Source of the DNA: Streptomyces sp. NBC_00525
GTDB taxonomy: Bacteria; Actinomycetota; Actinomycetes; Streptomycetales; Streptomycetaceae
NCBI RefSeq assembly: GCF_036346595.1
Contig: NZ_CP107834.1
Coordinates: 4,092,001 to 4,156,000, forward strand
DNA length: 64,000 nucleotides
Direction: 5' to 3'
Below are positions 18,701 through 26,661 of this stretch, in pieces (the first letter of the stretch is position 1; each line of letters begins with the position of its first letter). The notes beneath the pieces were generated by a model. The model was not told the origin of the DNA, searched no databases, and saw only the letters and a program-made list of their open reading frames with translations. The position numbers and the translations under genes were made by a program.

Positions 18701-20420
18701 GGAGGACCACGGCCGCCTCGTCGCCGACCTGCTCGCCGAGGACCGGCTGCCCGGCCACCTGGTGCACGCCTGGTCCACCGGCGCACTCCCGCCCGAGCCC
18801 GGCGTCGAGCGCTTCGAGCAGGCCCAGCGGGCCGGCCTCTACAGCCTGATCGCCCTCGTCAAGGCGCTGAGCGAGCACGGCGTGACCCGCCCCGTCCAGC
18901 TCGACCTGGTGAGCGCCGGAGCGTACGCGGTCAGCACCGCCGAGCCCGAACCGGCCGCCGAACTGGTCACCCTGGCCGTGGCCGCCCGCGTCATCGGCCA
19001 GGAGCACGGCAACATCGGCTCCCGCCACTTCGACCTGCCCGCCCGGCCCGACGAGCGGTCGCTGCGCACCCTCGCCGCCGAACTGGGCTCCTTCCGGCGC
19101 CCGGAGGTGGCCGTCACCCTGCGCGGCGCCACCCGCTGGGTCACCGAGATGGCCCGCGTCCGCGCGGACTGGAGCGCCCCGGCCGCGTCCCGGCTGAAGG
19201 ACGGCGGCGTCTACCTGATCACCGGCGGGCTCGGCGAGATCGGCTCCACCATCGCGGCCTGGCTGCACCGCGAGTGCGGCGCCCGGCTCGCCCTGCTGAC
19301 GCGCGAGGCGCTGCCCGCGCGGGCGGCCTGGGACGGCTGGCTGGAGGAGCACCCGCACGACGACGAGACGGCGCTGCGGATCAAGCGGCTGCGCGCCCTG
19401 GAGGCCGCCGGGGCCGCCCCCTTCCTCGTCAACGCCGACGTCGCGGACGCGGACGGGCTGCGTACCGCCGTCGAGAAGGTGAAGGCCCAGTTCGGCGGGC
19501 TCGACGGGGTCGTCCACGCGGCCGGCCTGCCGAGCGAGCAGTGGGACCGCGCCGTCACCGCGGCCGGCGTCGAGCAGTGCCAGTGGCACTTCGTGTCCAA
19601 GGCGCACGGCCAGATCGCCCTGGAGAAGGTCCTCGCCGACCACCCCGTCGACTTCTGCCTCATGCTCTCCTCCCTCGCCGGGGTGCTCGGCGGTCTGCGG
19701 CTGCTCGGCTACGGCGCCGCCAACCACTTCATGGACGCGGCGGCCGAACGCGCCAACCGGGGCCTGGACCGCACCGTGTGGATCAGCGCCGCCTGGGACG
19801 TGTGGCAGCACCACCAGGACGAGAAGCGGGCCCTGTCGGCCATCGGACGCAGCATGGACGACAAGGCCATCCAGCCGGACGAGGGCCTGGAGACCATCCG
19901 CCGGCTCCTGACGCTGCGCGACGTCTCCCATGTCGCCGTCTCCACCTGGGACATCGACCACCGGCTCGACCAGTGGGTGCGCGACGAACGCATCGCCACA
20001 CCGGTGGCCGGCGTCCCCGCGGGCGAGGCGGGCCCGGACGCCGCGTCCGGCGACCTCACCGACCAGGTGGCCCGGCTGGTGCGCGACGCGCTGGGCGCCG
20101 AGGAGATGCCGCTCGACGGCGACATCTTCGAGTTCGGCGGCGACTCGCTGCTGATCGTCCGGCTGCTCTCGAACGTGCGCGAGCAGTTCTCCGTCGAGGT
20201 GTCACTGGCCGACGTGCTCGGCGACCCGACCCCGCGGGCGCTGGCCGGCCTGGTCGACGACCGGCTCCGGGCCACCGCCGCCACCGACGACGAAGTCGCG
20301 CTGCTGGCGCAGGAGCTGGACGGGCTCGACCCGGCCGAACTCGAACGACTGCTCGCGGCGGCCGAGAACGACCCGGCCGCGGACCCGGCGGCCGGCACCT
20401 CTCAGGAACAGGAGCGCTGA
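15708..20420 (+). CDS. Type I polyketide synthase module KS-AT-KR-ACP
   Basis: 1570 residues. The ketosynthase (about 12-440) has C190 in TACSTS and histidines in EAHGTGT and NLGHLS. The acyltransferase (about 545-865) has GHSVGE with S647 and the HAFHS motif near 742-746, the usual mark of malonyl-CoA specificity. The ketoreductase (about 1165-1350) has GGLGEIG and the catalytic tyrosine Y1335 in YGAAN, preceded by its structural half. The ACP has GGDSL with S1480. There is no dehydratase or enoylreductase, so one C2 unit reduced to a beta-hydroxyl is predicted. The C-terminal LLAQELDGLDPAELERLLAA helix resembles tails recognised by TubC docking domains, pointing to hand-over to the NRPS at 1604-6046. 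The GTG (AGGG upstream) lies eight bases inside the preceding gene. Confidence 0.95.
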   Translation: MTDHAYDDSALDGRIAVVGLDCRLPGARDHTEFWRDLLAGTERIADVDEGTLSAAGVPPESAADPRYVRRASAVEDADLFDASFFYLSAREAERMDPQLRMFLQCSWAALEHSGHDSEQYPGRIGVFAGALNSTYLLNNVLTGEKGFNGSIRRMRQDLPTLMGNDPNYLATRVSYHLNLTGPSISVQTACSTSLVAVHTAVQSLLSQECDVALAGGVALRFPQEAGYLHESDGIASASGTVRPFDAGADGTVFGNGAGVVVLKRLADALADGDTIWAVVRGSAVGNDGADRAGYAAPGVSGQAAVLAEALAVAGVDPADVSYLEAHGTGTRMGDPIELAAAAQAYDAEGAPPLTIGSVKANLGHLSVAAGVTAFIKCVLMLHHRTLVPTPHFTAWNPECAVEGTRFRVGTAAEPWEGDGPLRCAVTSTGMGGTTAHVVLEEAPQTGTRPRAGAAPVVVLPVSAKSPAALQAARTALADHLEATAPADAGESGDTGLDDTAYTLATARRTFNYRTVVTAPDRATAVQALRSGDPRHSHQDSGQPAGRPVVLLFPGQGTQHPAMGQGWYEHLPVFRAALDECAELLLPHLGLDLRDALYPALRGTGGASGGPSLDRTLLTQPALFAVEYALARQWQEWGVHPAALVGHSVGEYVAATLAGVFRLPDALRVIAERGRLVDALPGGVMAAVMLPPGELAAYLGDDVALAAVNEPAVCTVAGTREAVRELTARLTADGVAHRKVVTSHAFHSPMMDPAVEPLTELLRGIELNRPRIPFLSNRTGTWIRDEEATDPAYWGAHLRDTVRFADCLATLLADDDHVFLEVGPGQTLATFTRRHPDRETGVPVITSAARGRDAGADLTAVHAALGRLWAAGLPVDWTGFHAGRGSGRVPLPTYPFEGTRYWIEPGSDTLTAATGRSAAAPAGKLPLDDWLSAPVWRPAVGTPDTGARPLTDPVLLFADPDGTAERLSAHAFAGEVLIVRAGDAYGRDGDTWTVRPDSEEDHGRLVADLLAEDRLPGHLVHAWSTGALPPEPGVERFEQAQRAGLYSLIALVKALSEHGVTRPVQLDLVSAGAYAVSTAEPEPAAELVTLAVAARVIGQEHGNIGSRHFDLPARPDERSLRTLAAELGSFRRPEVAVTLRGATRWVTEMARVRADWSAPAASRLKDGGVYLITGGLGEIGSTIAAWLHRECGARLALLTREALPARAAWDGWLEEHPHDDETALRIKRLRALEAAGAAPFLVNADVADADGLRTAVEKVKAQFGGLDGVVHAAGLPSEQWDRAVTAAGVEQCQWHFVSKAHGQIALEKVLADHPVDFCLMLSSLAGVLGGLRLLGYGAANHFMDAAAERANRGLDRTVWISAAWDVWQHHQDEKRALSAIGRSMDDKAIQPDEGLETIRRLLTLRDVSHVAVSTWDIDHRLDQWVRDERIATPVAGVPAGEAGPDAASGDLTDQVARLVRDALGAEEMPLDGDIFEFGGDSLLIVRLLSNVREQFSVEVSLADVLGDPTPRALAGLVDDRLRATAATDDEVALLAQELDGLDPAELERLLAAAENDPAADPAAGTSQEQER

Positions 20421-20421
20421 G

Positions 20422-21453
20422 GTGGACTTCAGTCTGATCTTCTTCTCGGGCGACGAGAAGAACAAGTACCGGTTCGTCCTGGACGCGGCCAAGTACGCCG
20501 ACGAGAACGGCTTCACCGCCATCTGGACCCCGGAACGGCACTTCCACCGGTTCGGCGGCCTCTACCCGAACCCCTCGGTGCTCGGAGCCGGCCTGGCCAT
20601 GGCCACCCAGCGCCTCCAGATCCGGGCCGGCAGCGTCATCCTCCCGCTGCACAGCCCGATCCGGGTCGCCGAGGAGTGGTCCGTGGTGGACAACCTCTCC
20701 CGAGGCCGGGCCGGCATCGCCCTGGCCACCGGCTTCAGCCCGGTCGACTTCGCCATCAACCCGGCCGGCTGGGAGGACCGGCGCCGGCGCACCTTCGACG
20801 CCGTCACCACCCTGCGCGAACTGTGGGAGGGGGCGCCGGTCTACGTCCAGGACGGCCTGGGCAACCACGTCGAGATCGAGCTGCACCCGCAGCCCGTCCA
20901 GCCCGAACTGCCCATCTGGCTCACCTGCACCAAGAGCCCGGAGACCTTCGAGACCGCGGGCCGGCTCGGCTGCAACGTGCTGACCGCGCTCATCGACATG
21001 ACCAACGAGGAGCTGGAGGACAAGCTCGCGCTGTACTTCAAGACCCTCCGGGAACACGGGCACGACCCGGACGGCGTCACCGTCACGCTGATGCTGCACA
21101 CGTTCATCGGCACCGACCTCGACGAGGTCCGCGAGACCGTCCGCGAGCCGTTCAGCGACTACCTGCGCTCCTTCTTCACCGTCATCGACTCGCAGAAGAA
21201 GAACCTCGCGCCGGGCGCCGGCGTGCGGGACATGACACAGAGCGACCAGGACCAGCTGATCGAGTTCGCCTTCGACAAGTACTTCGGGAAGGGGGCGCTC
21301 CTCGGCACCCCGGACTCCTGCGGAGCCGTCGTCGACCGCTTCCAGGGCATGGGCGTCACCGAGATCGCCTGCCTCATCGACTTCGGCGTCGACGAGGACC
21401 TCGTCGTGGAGAGCCTCAGCCACCTCAACGAGCTGCGCGGGCGGTACGCATGA
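20422..21453 (+). CDS. Luciferase-like flavin-dependent monooxygenase (natural-product type)
   Basis: 343 residues starting MDFSLIFFSGDEKNKYRFVL, with IWTPERHFHRFGGLYPNPSVLGA and LSRGRAGIALATGFSPVDF. This is the MupA/MmpA-related subgroup of bacterial luciferase-like monooxygenases, which acts on carrier-bound intermediates in NRPS/PKS pathways, often by hydroxylation next to a carbonyl. It needs reduced FMN, which the flavin reductase three genes downstream could provide. The GTG starts one base after the PKS stop, so translation is coupled. Position directly behind the PKS suggests it modifies the PKS-ACP-bound chain. Confidence 0.9.
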   Translation: MDFSLIFFSGDEKNKYRFVLDAAKYADENGFTAIWTPERHFHRFGGLYPNPSVLGAGLAMATQRLQIRAGSVILPLHSPIRVAEEWSVVDNLSRGRAGIALATGFSPVDFAINPAGWEDRRRRTFDAVTTLRELWEGAPVYVQDGLGNHVEIELHPQPVQPELPIWLTCTKSPETFETAGRLGCNVLTALIDMTNEELEDKLALYFKTLREHGHDPDGVTVTLMLHTFIGTDLDEVRETVREPFSDYLRSFFTVIDSQKKNLAPGAGVRDMTQSDQDQLIEFAFDKYFGKGALLGTPDSCGAVVDRFQGMGVTEIACLIDFGVDEDLVVESLSHLNELRGRYA

Positions 21454-22784
21454 GTGACACGCTCGCCACCCGCCTCGCCGCCCTCACCCCGGAACAGCGC
21501 GCCCGCCTCCGCGCCGCGCTGCCGGGAGCGCGGCCCGACACCGGCGAACCGGCCCCCGGACAGCTCCGGCTGTGGCAGGTGCACCAGCAGGTGGACGGCC
21601 GGCCCGTCGACGTGGTGTGCCAGGCCGTCCGGTTCACCGGCGCACCCGTCGACCTCGACCTCCTGGCCGCACGGGTACGCGGCTTCGCGGCCGCCCACGA
21701 GGCCCTGCGCACCACCTTCGAGACCTCCGGCGACGGCACGGGTACGGTACGCCGCGTCGTCCACCGGGAACTCGCCCCCCGCCTCTCCCGCATCCGCTGC
21801 GCCGACGAGGCCGAGGCCCACGCCGCCGCCGTAAGCCTCGCGGCGGAACCGTTCGACCCGGCCACCGGGCCGCTGCTGCGCGTGGCCCTGGCCGAGGGCC
21901 CCGCACCCGACCTGGCCTGGATGCTGGTCGCCGTGCACAACCTGGTCTTCGACGCCTGGTCGTTCGAGCTGCTCCTCGACGAACTGGCCCGGAAGACGGA
22001 CCCGGCCGCCGCGCCCCGCCCGTACAGCGCCTACGTCCGGGACCAGGCGGACTGGCTGCGCGGCCCCGAGGGCCGGGCCGGTGCGGCCTACTGGGCGGCC
22101 GAGACCGCCGCCGCCCCCGCCCCGCTGCCCACGGACCGGCCCCGCGCCGAGCCGGCCCGGCGCGACGGCGCACGGATCGCCTTCACCCTCCCCGCGCCCG
22201 TCGCCGACGCCGTCGCCGCGTCCGCGCAACGGGAGGCGACCACCGCCTACGCGGGCTGGCTGGCCGTCGCCTGGGCCGCCCTCGCGGAGTTCGGCGGCAG
22301 CGAGGACGTCCTGCTCGGCACCTTCACCACCGGCCGCAACCGGCCGGGCACCGACACCGTGGTGGGCTATCTGCTCAACGTCCTGCCGGTACGGCTGCGG
22401 GACGGCGGCACCGGCTCGCACCGCGACCGGGTCCGCGCGGTACGCACCGCCACCCGCGCCGGCCTCGAACACGCCTCGTACCCCGGCGAACTGATCGACG
22501 CCGGTCGGCGGGTCCCCGGTACGCACCCGCTGTTCGACGCCGTCTTCGTCTTCGACAACCTCGGGGCCGACGAGCGGCGCGTCCAGGGCGCCCGGGTCAC
22601 CACCGCCGACCTCGACAAGGGCACCGCGCGCTTCGACCTGACCCTCGCCGTCTACCCCGGCCCGGACGGGGTCACCGGCTGGCTGGAGTACGACACCGCC
22701 CTCTACGACGAGGCCACCGTGCGCCGGCTCGCCGAGCGGTTCACGGCGCTGGCGCACCTCGCGGCACAGGAGGCGGATCAGTGA
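21450..22784 (+). CDS. Free-standing condensation domain with altered HHxxxDG motif
   Basis: 444 residues showing a complete NRPS condensation fold: LRLWQVHQQVDGRPVDV near the start, AHEALRTTFE at 82-91, LLGTFTTGRNRPGTDTVVGYLLNVLPVRL in the bridge and floor-loop region, and FDLTLAVYPGPDGVTGWLEYDTALYDEATVRRLAERF at the end. The catalytic HHxxxDG motif reads H163-N164-L-V-F-D168-A169, so the second histidine, the usual general base, is asparagine. It may be a scaffold or an acyltransferase using another mechanism. The ATG overlaps the monooxygenase stop (ATGA). The cluster otherwise has no condensation domain between the A-carrier protein and the PKS and needs none there, so this protein's role is open. 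Confidence 0.85.
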   Translation: MSDTLATRLAALTPEQRARLRAALPGARPDTGEPAPGQLRLWQVHQQVDGRPVDVVCQAVRFTGAPVDLDLLAARVRGFAAAHEALRTTFETSGDGTGTVRRVVHRELAPRLSRIRCADEAEAHAAAVSLAAEPFDPATGPLLRVALAEGPAPDLAWMLVAVHNLVFDAWSFELLLDELARKTDPAAAPRPYSAYVRDQADWLRGPEGRAGAAYWAAETAAAPAPLPTDRPRAEPARRDGARIAFTLPAPVADAVAASAQREATTAYAGWLAVAWAALAEFGGSEDVLLGTFTTGRNRPGTDTVVGYLLNVLPVRLRDGGTGSHRDRVRAVRTATRAGLEHASYPGELIDAGRRVPGTHPLFDAVFVFDNLGADERRVQGARVTTADLDKGTARFDLTLAVYPGPDGVTGWLEYDTALYDEATVRRLAERFTALAHLAAQEADQ

Positions 22785-23752
22785 TCACCCCACGGTTGTG
22801 CGCCCCGGCGTACGAACTCGGCGAGTGCGCCGAGCCGGTGACGGGACTGCCCGAGCTGGTGGCCGACCCCGGCATCGCGGCCGAACTCACCGCGCCCGCG
22901 GCCGGGTTCGACACCTACCGCTGGTCGGACGCCGGCATCACCGAGCTGATGGCCCTCGCCGTCGGCCGCACGCTTGCCGAGGCCCGGCTGCCGGGCGGCG
23001 ACATCGACATGGTCCTCCTGGCGACGGACTCGCTGCCCCGCGACCGCACCGCCCACCGGGACGTCGCCGAACTCCTCGACGAGACGGGCATCGACCGGGC
23101 GACCGTGCTCACCGCGGGGCTCATGGACTGTGCCACGGCCATGGTCGCGGTGGGCACCGCCGCGTCGTACGTGCGCGACGGAACGGCCCGCAACGTCCTG
23201 GTCGTCACCGGCGACCTCGCCGACCGGGCGACCGGCGGACAGCGCGTCGTGGCCGGCGGCGCGGCCATCGCCAGCGACGCCGCCGCGTCGGTCCTGGTGT
23301 CCGCCACCGCGCCCGGCCTCCCGGTCCGGGGCATGGCCCACCACTCCGCGCCCGAACTGAACCTGGGCAGCGGGCCGCAGCAACAGCTGCTGTCCCGGAT
23401 CAGGGCGCACCGCGAGCTGTTCGCGCGCCTCGCGGACCGCTGCCCGTCCGGCCTCGGCACCGTACGCGGCGTCCTGCCCAGCAACTTCGCCCGCAACGTC
23501 CTGCGGCTCTACCTCTCCGAGGTCGGCCTCGGCGGCGACGTGCTGTCGCTCGGCAACGTCGGCCGGATCGGCCACTGCCTCGGCAGCGACCCGCTGATCA
23601 ACCTCGCGGACCGGCTCGCGCAGGACAAGGACGCCCCGGACGGGGCGGGCGACGACGACTCGCTCGTCCTGTTCGGCGCGGGCGTCTCGCACCTGGCGGC
23701 CGTCCTGCTCGGGGCGCGTCCGCTGCCCCGGCGGACGGAAGGGGCCTCGTGA
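22781..23752 (+). CDS. KAS III (FabH-like) family protein with incomplete catalytic triad
   Basis: 323 residues with thiolase-fold features: the nucleophile C117 in LMDCATAMVAVGTAASYV, the segment VRGVLPSNFARNVLRLYLSEVGL, and N259 in SLGNVGRIGHCLGSD. In FabH the second segment is PHQAN with the catalytic histidine; here S234 occupies that place, so the triad reads Cys-Ser-Asn. KAS III relatives without the full triad can act as acyltransferases that esterify or amidate a product rather than make C-C bonds. The GTG start overlaps the condensation-domain stop (GTGA). It could transfer an acyl group to the amine or hydroxyl of the product; ordinary priming of fatty acid synthesis is unlikely. 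Confidence 0.82.
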   Translation: MITPRLCAPAYELGECAEPVTGLPELVADPGIAAELTAPAAGFDTYRWSDAGITELMALAVGRTLAEARLPGGDIDMVLLATDSLPRDRTAHRDVAELLDETGIDRATVLTAGLMDCATAMVAVGTAASYVRDGTARNVLVVTGDLADRATGGQRVVAGGAAIASDAAASVLVSATAPGLPVRGMAHHSAPELNLGSGPQQQLLSRIRAHRELFARLADRCPSGLGTVRGVLPSNFARNVLRLYLSEVGLGGDVLSLGNVGRIGHCLGSDPLINLADRLAQDKDAPDGAGDDDSLVLFGAGVSHLAAVLLGARPLPRRTEGAS

Positions 23753-24279
23753 GGACCACCGGTGCGGAACCGGCGACGGTCACCGCGTCCGAACTGCGCG
23801 CGGCGGCCCGCTGTCTGCCCGCCGGGGTCACGGTGGTGACCAGCGGCAGCGGCTCATCGGTGCACGGCATGACGGTGAGTTCCTTCACCACGCTGTCGCT
23901 CGCCCCGCCCCTCGCGTCGTTCTCCGTCAAGGAGGGCGCCCGCATCCGGGGCCTCATCGAGGAGTCCGGCGCGTTCGTCGTCAACGTGCTGGCGGCCGAA
24001 CAGGCCCCGGTGGCGCGGTGGTTCGCCGACTCCGAACGGCCCATGGGCGCGGGCGGCTTCGCCCGCGCGGCCGGGCCGGCGGACGCGCCGTTCGCCGCCG
24101 GGTTCGTCCTGGCCGGCGCCATCGGCTACTTCACCTGCCGGCTCGTGCGGTTCGTCGAGGCGGGCGACCACGTCATCGCGATCGGCGCGGTGGAGCGCTG
24201 CGGAACCCTCCGGGACGCGCCGCCCCTGGTGTTCGAGGGCGGTGCGTTCCGCACGGTGAGACCCGTCCCGCCGGACTGA
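23749..24279 (+). CDS. Flavin reductase family protein
   Basis: 176 residues matching the FMN-binding split-barrel flavin reductases: LRAAARCLPAGVTVVTSGSG, HGMTVSSFTTLSLAPPLASFSVKEGARI, GAFVVNVLAAEQAPVARWFAD, and a C-terminal GDHVIAIGAVERC. Such enzymes reduce free FMN with NAD(P)H and pass it to two-component monooxygenases. The GTG start overlaps the KAS III stop. The luciferase-like monooxygenase in the same operon is the obvious partner. It is the last enzyme gene before the exporter. Confidence 0.9.
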   Translation: MRTTGAEPATVTASELRAAARCLPAGVTVVTSGSGSSVHGMTVSSFTTLSLAPPLASFSVKEGARIRGLIEESGAFVVNVLAAEQAPVARWFADSERPMGAGGFARAAGPADAPFAAGFVLAGAIGYFTCRLVRFVEAGDHVIAIGAVERCGTLRDAPPLVFEGGAFRTVRPVPPD

Positions 24280-24357
24280 CCGCCGGCGCCCGTCCCCCTG
24301 TCAGCCGTGCCCGCCGGGTCCTCCCGGCGGGCACGCACCCCGTCCCCTAGGAAAGCC

Positions 24358-25821
24358 ATGACCCAGCACCTCGACAAAGAACTCACCCGGGACGAACCCT
24401 CGCCCCGGCCCACCCCGCTCCCCGAGGCGCCCGCCGCCGGGGCGCCGGTCGCCCTCTCCCGCCGGGACCGGCTGGTCCTCTTCGTGCTGTGCGCCGCGCA
24501 GTTCATGATCGCGCTCGACTTCTCGGTGCTGAACGTGGCCCTGCCGAACCTCGGTACGGACCTCGGCCTCGGCCAGTCCGAACTGCAGTGGGCGGTCACC
24601 GCGTTCGCCCTGCCCTCCGGCGGATTCCTGCTGCTGTTCGGGCGGATGGGGGACCTGTACGGCCGCCGGAAGCTGTTCCTGGCCGGACTCGCCCTGTTCG
24701 GCGCGGCCTCGGTGCTCACCACCTTCGCCTGGGACCCGGCCTCCTTCCTCGCCGGCCGGGCCCTCCAGGGGGTCGGCGCGGCGGCGATCGTCCCGACCGC
24801 CATGTCGCTGCTCACCACCACGTTCCCCGAGGGCCCGCTGCGGGACCGTGCGCTGGGCATCAACGGCACGCTGCTCTCGCTCGGCTTCACCGTCGGCATG
24901 GTGCTGGGCGGCGTCCTGACGGACACCCTCGGCTGGCGCTCGACGATGGCCCTGCTCGCGCTGTTCGCCGTCATCGTCCTGCCGCTGGCCCCCTCGCTGC
25001 TCAGCGAGTCCCGGCGGCCCGAGCGACCCCGCCTGGACGTGCCGGGCGCCGTCACCGTCACCGGTGGACTGCTCGCCCTGATCTACGCCCTGTCGACGGC
25101 GGCCGACCGGGGCTTCGGCGGCGCCGACGTGATCGTGGCGCTGATCGCGGGCGTGGTGCTCCTGGCGGTGTTCGCGGTGGTCGAGTCCCGGACCGCCGAG
25201 CCGCTGATCTCGCTGCCGATGCTCAGGCGCCGCACGGTGGCCTGGGGCAACCTGGGCGGCCTGGTCACCTTCGCGATGATGAGCACCGTCGTCTTCGCCA
25301 TGACCCTGTACTTCCAGGAGGTGCTGGAGCTCTCCGCGTTCCAGACGGGTCTGGTTTTCGGGTTCCAGGGCACGGCCGCCGCGGTCTCGGGCGCCTTCGT
25401 GCCGAAGGTCCTCGGCCTGCTGGGGGCCCGCTGGACCCTGGTCGTGTCCCTCGTCGTGCAGGGCCTCTCGGTGGCGGGGCTGCTGGTCGTCGGCACCGAG
25501 AGCTGGAGCGTGTGGCCGGCGGCCCTCTGCCTCGCGCTGGCCTGTGTGTGCAACCTCGGCGCGATCGTCGCCTACGGGCTGACGGTGACCTCCGGCGTGC
25601 CCGACGAGGAACAGGGGCTCGCGACCGGCCTGGTGACCTCCACCCAGCAGGTCGGCATCACCGTGGGCATCCCGCTGCTCGGCGTCGTCGCGACCACGAC
25701 CTCGGACCGGCTGGCGGGCGTCCACACCGTGCTGGCGATCGACGCGGCGGTCGTCCTGGTCACCGCGGCCCTGGTCGCCGTCGGCCTGAGCGGCGGCCGG
25801 ACGGCGGAACGCGGCCGGTAG
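24358..25821 (+). CDS. DHA2-type MFS drug exporter (about 14 helices)
   Basis: 487 residues with a hydrophilic N-terminal tail of about 35 residues, then membrane helices. Motif D1-like ALDFSVLNVALPNLGTDLG in helix 1, the loop 2-3 motif GRMGDLYGRRKLFLAG and motif C-like GFTVGMVLGGVLTDTLGWR in helix 5 mark it as a proton-coupled multidrug antiporter of the EmrB/QacA group. It lies 78 bases behind the flavin reductase in the same direction and ends the cluster, so product export and self-resistance is the likely role. An imperfect hairpin follows its stop. Confidence 0.92.
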   Translation: MTQHLDKELTRDEPSPRPTPLPEAPAAGAPVALSRRDRLVLFVLCAAQFMIALDFSVLNVALPNLGTDLGLGQSELQWAVTAFALPSGGFLLLFGRMGDLYGRRKLFLAGLALFGAASVLTTFAWDPASFLAGRALQGVGAAAIVPTAMSLLTTTFPEGPLRDRALGINGTLLSLGFTVGMVLGGVLTDTLGWRSTMALLALFAVIVLPLAPSLLSESRRPERPRLDVPGAVTVTGGLLALIYALSTAADRGFGGADVIVALIAGVVLLAVFAVVESRTAEPLISLPMLRRRTVAWGNLGGLVTFAMMSTVVFAMTLYFQEVLELSAFQTGLVFGFQGTAAAVSGAFVPKVLGLLGARWTLVVSLVVQGLSVAGLLVVGTESWSVWPAALCLALACVCNLGAIVAYGLTVTSGVPDEEQGLATGLVTSTQQVGITVGIPLLGVVATTTSDRLAGVHTVLAIDAAVVLVTAALVAVGLSGGRTAERGR

Positions 25822-25860
25822 CCGTACGGTCCGCCGTCCGGTGGGCACACGGGACGGCGG

Positions 25861-25891
25861 GCGGCACCACCGGGAGGCCCGGCGGTGCCGC
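25861..25891. terminator. Hairpin between convergent MFS and DJ-1-like genes
   Basis: GCGGCACC-A-CCGGG and CCCGG-C-GGTGCCGC form a 13-bp stem with one mismatch and a 3-base loop, in the 80 bases between two converging genes. It could terminate transcription from either side. Confidence 0.65.
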
Positions 25892-25901
25892 CCCCGCGCG
25901 C

Positions 25902-26588
25902 TCAGGCCGCCAGGAGCGCGGCGACCGCCTCGCCGAGTCCGCGCGCCGACGCCGGGTTCTGGCCGGTCACCAGGCGCCCGCTGACCACCACGTGCGCCTC
26001 CCGGTCCGGCGCGCAGCTGTAGACGGCGCCCCGCTCCTCCAGCGCGCTCTGCAGGGAGAACGGCACCACGGTGTCCAGCCCGCGCGCGGCCTCGCCCTCG
26101 TCGGAGAACGAGGTGACCCGGTGCCCGTCGACCAGATGGCGTCCGTCGCTCAGCCGCAGGTCCACCAGGGCCGCCGGGCCGTGGCACAGGGCGGCCAGCA
26201 CGCCGCCCCGCTCGTGCGTCGTGCGGGCGATCTCCGCCAGCGCCGGGTGGCCCCGGAAGTCCCACATGGTGCCGTGGCCGCCGACGAAGTACACGGCGTC
26301 GTACCGGCCGGGGTCCACCTCCTCCGGGCGCGGCGCCGCCTTGATGAGCGTGCCGCCCTCCGGATGGGACAGGAAGGCCGCGTGGTCCGCGTCGGCCGGA
26401 TCGTGGCCGATCATGGGCGGCATGCCGCCGGCCACCGAGACGAACTCCACCCGGTGGCCCGCTTCCCGCAGGATCTCCCAGGGCTCGAACGTCTCGCCCA
26501 GATGGAAGCCGGTCGGCCGGCCCGTCGTGCCGAGTTCGCCGTGACTGGTGAGGACGAACAGCGCCGTCCTGCCGGTGGTGTGCTTCAT
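25902..26588 (-). CDS. DJ-1/PfpI family protein (Hsp31-like)
   Basis: 228 residues. YDAVYFVGGHGTMWDFRGHPAL and GVLAALCHGPAALVDLRLSDG, with the nucleophilic elbow cysteine followed by histidine, define the class I glutamine-amidotransferase-like DJ-1/PfpI group. GMPPMIGHDPADADHAAFL resembles the Hsp31 subgroup, whose members act as glyoxalase III or holdases. It is last in a leftward series after glucose-6-phosphate dehydrogenase (73-base gap). Detoxification of dicarbonyls or protein quality control is plausible; substrate unknown. Confidence 0.85.
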   Translation of the reverse strand: MKHTTGRTALFVLTSHGELGTTGRPTGFHLGETFEPWEILREAGHRVEFVSVAGGMPPMIGHDPADADHAAFLSHPEGGTLIKAAPRPEEVDPGRYDAVYFVGGHGTMWDFRGHPALAEIARTTHERGGVLAALCHGPAALVDLRLSDGRHLVDGHRVTSFSDEGEAARGLDTVVPFSLQSALEERGAVYSCAPDREAHVVVSGRLVTGQNPASARGLGEAVAALLAA

Positions 26589-26661
26589 GTCGCCTCCAGG
26601 CGTACGGAATCGTCGAAGGAAGGGATGGGGAAGGGCGCGGAAGGGGGCGCGGCGGCGCGGC

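Noticed and set aside
17100..19961. Long minus-strand open frame opposite the PKS
   Set aside because: Mirror frame of the AT and KR domains; no protein family visible.
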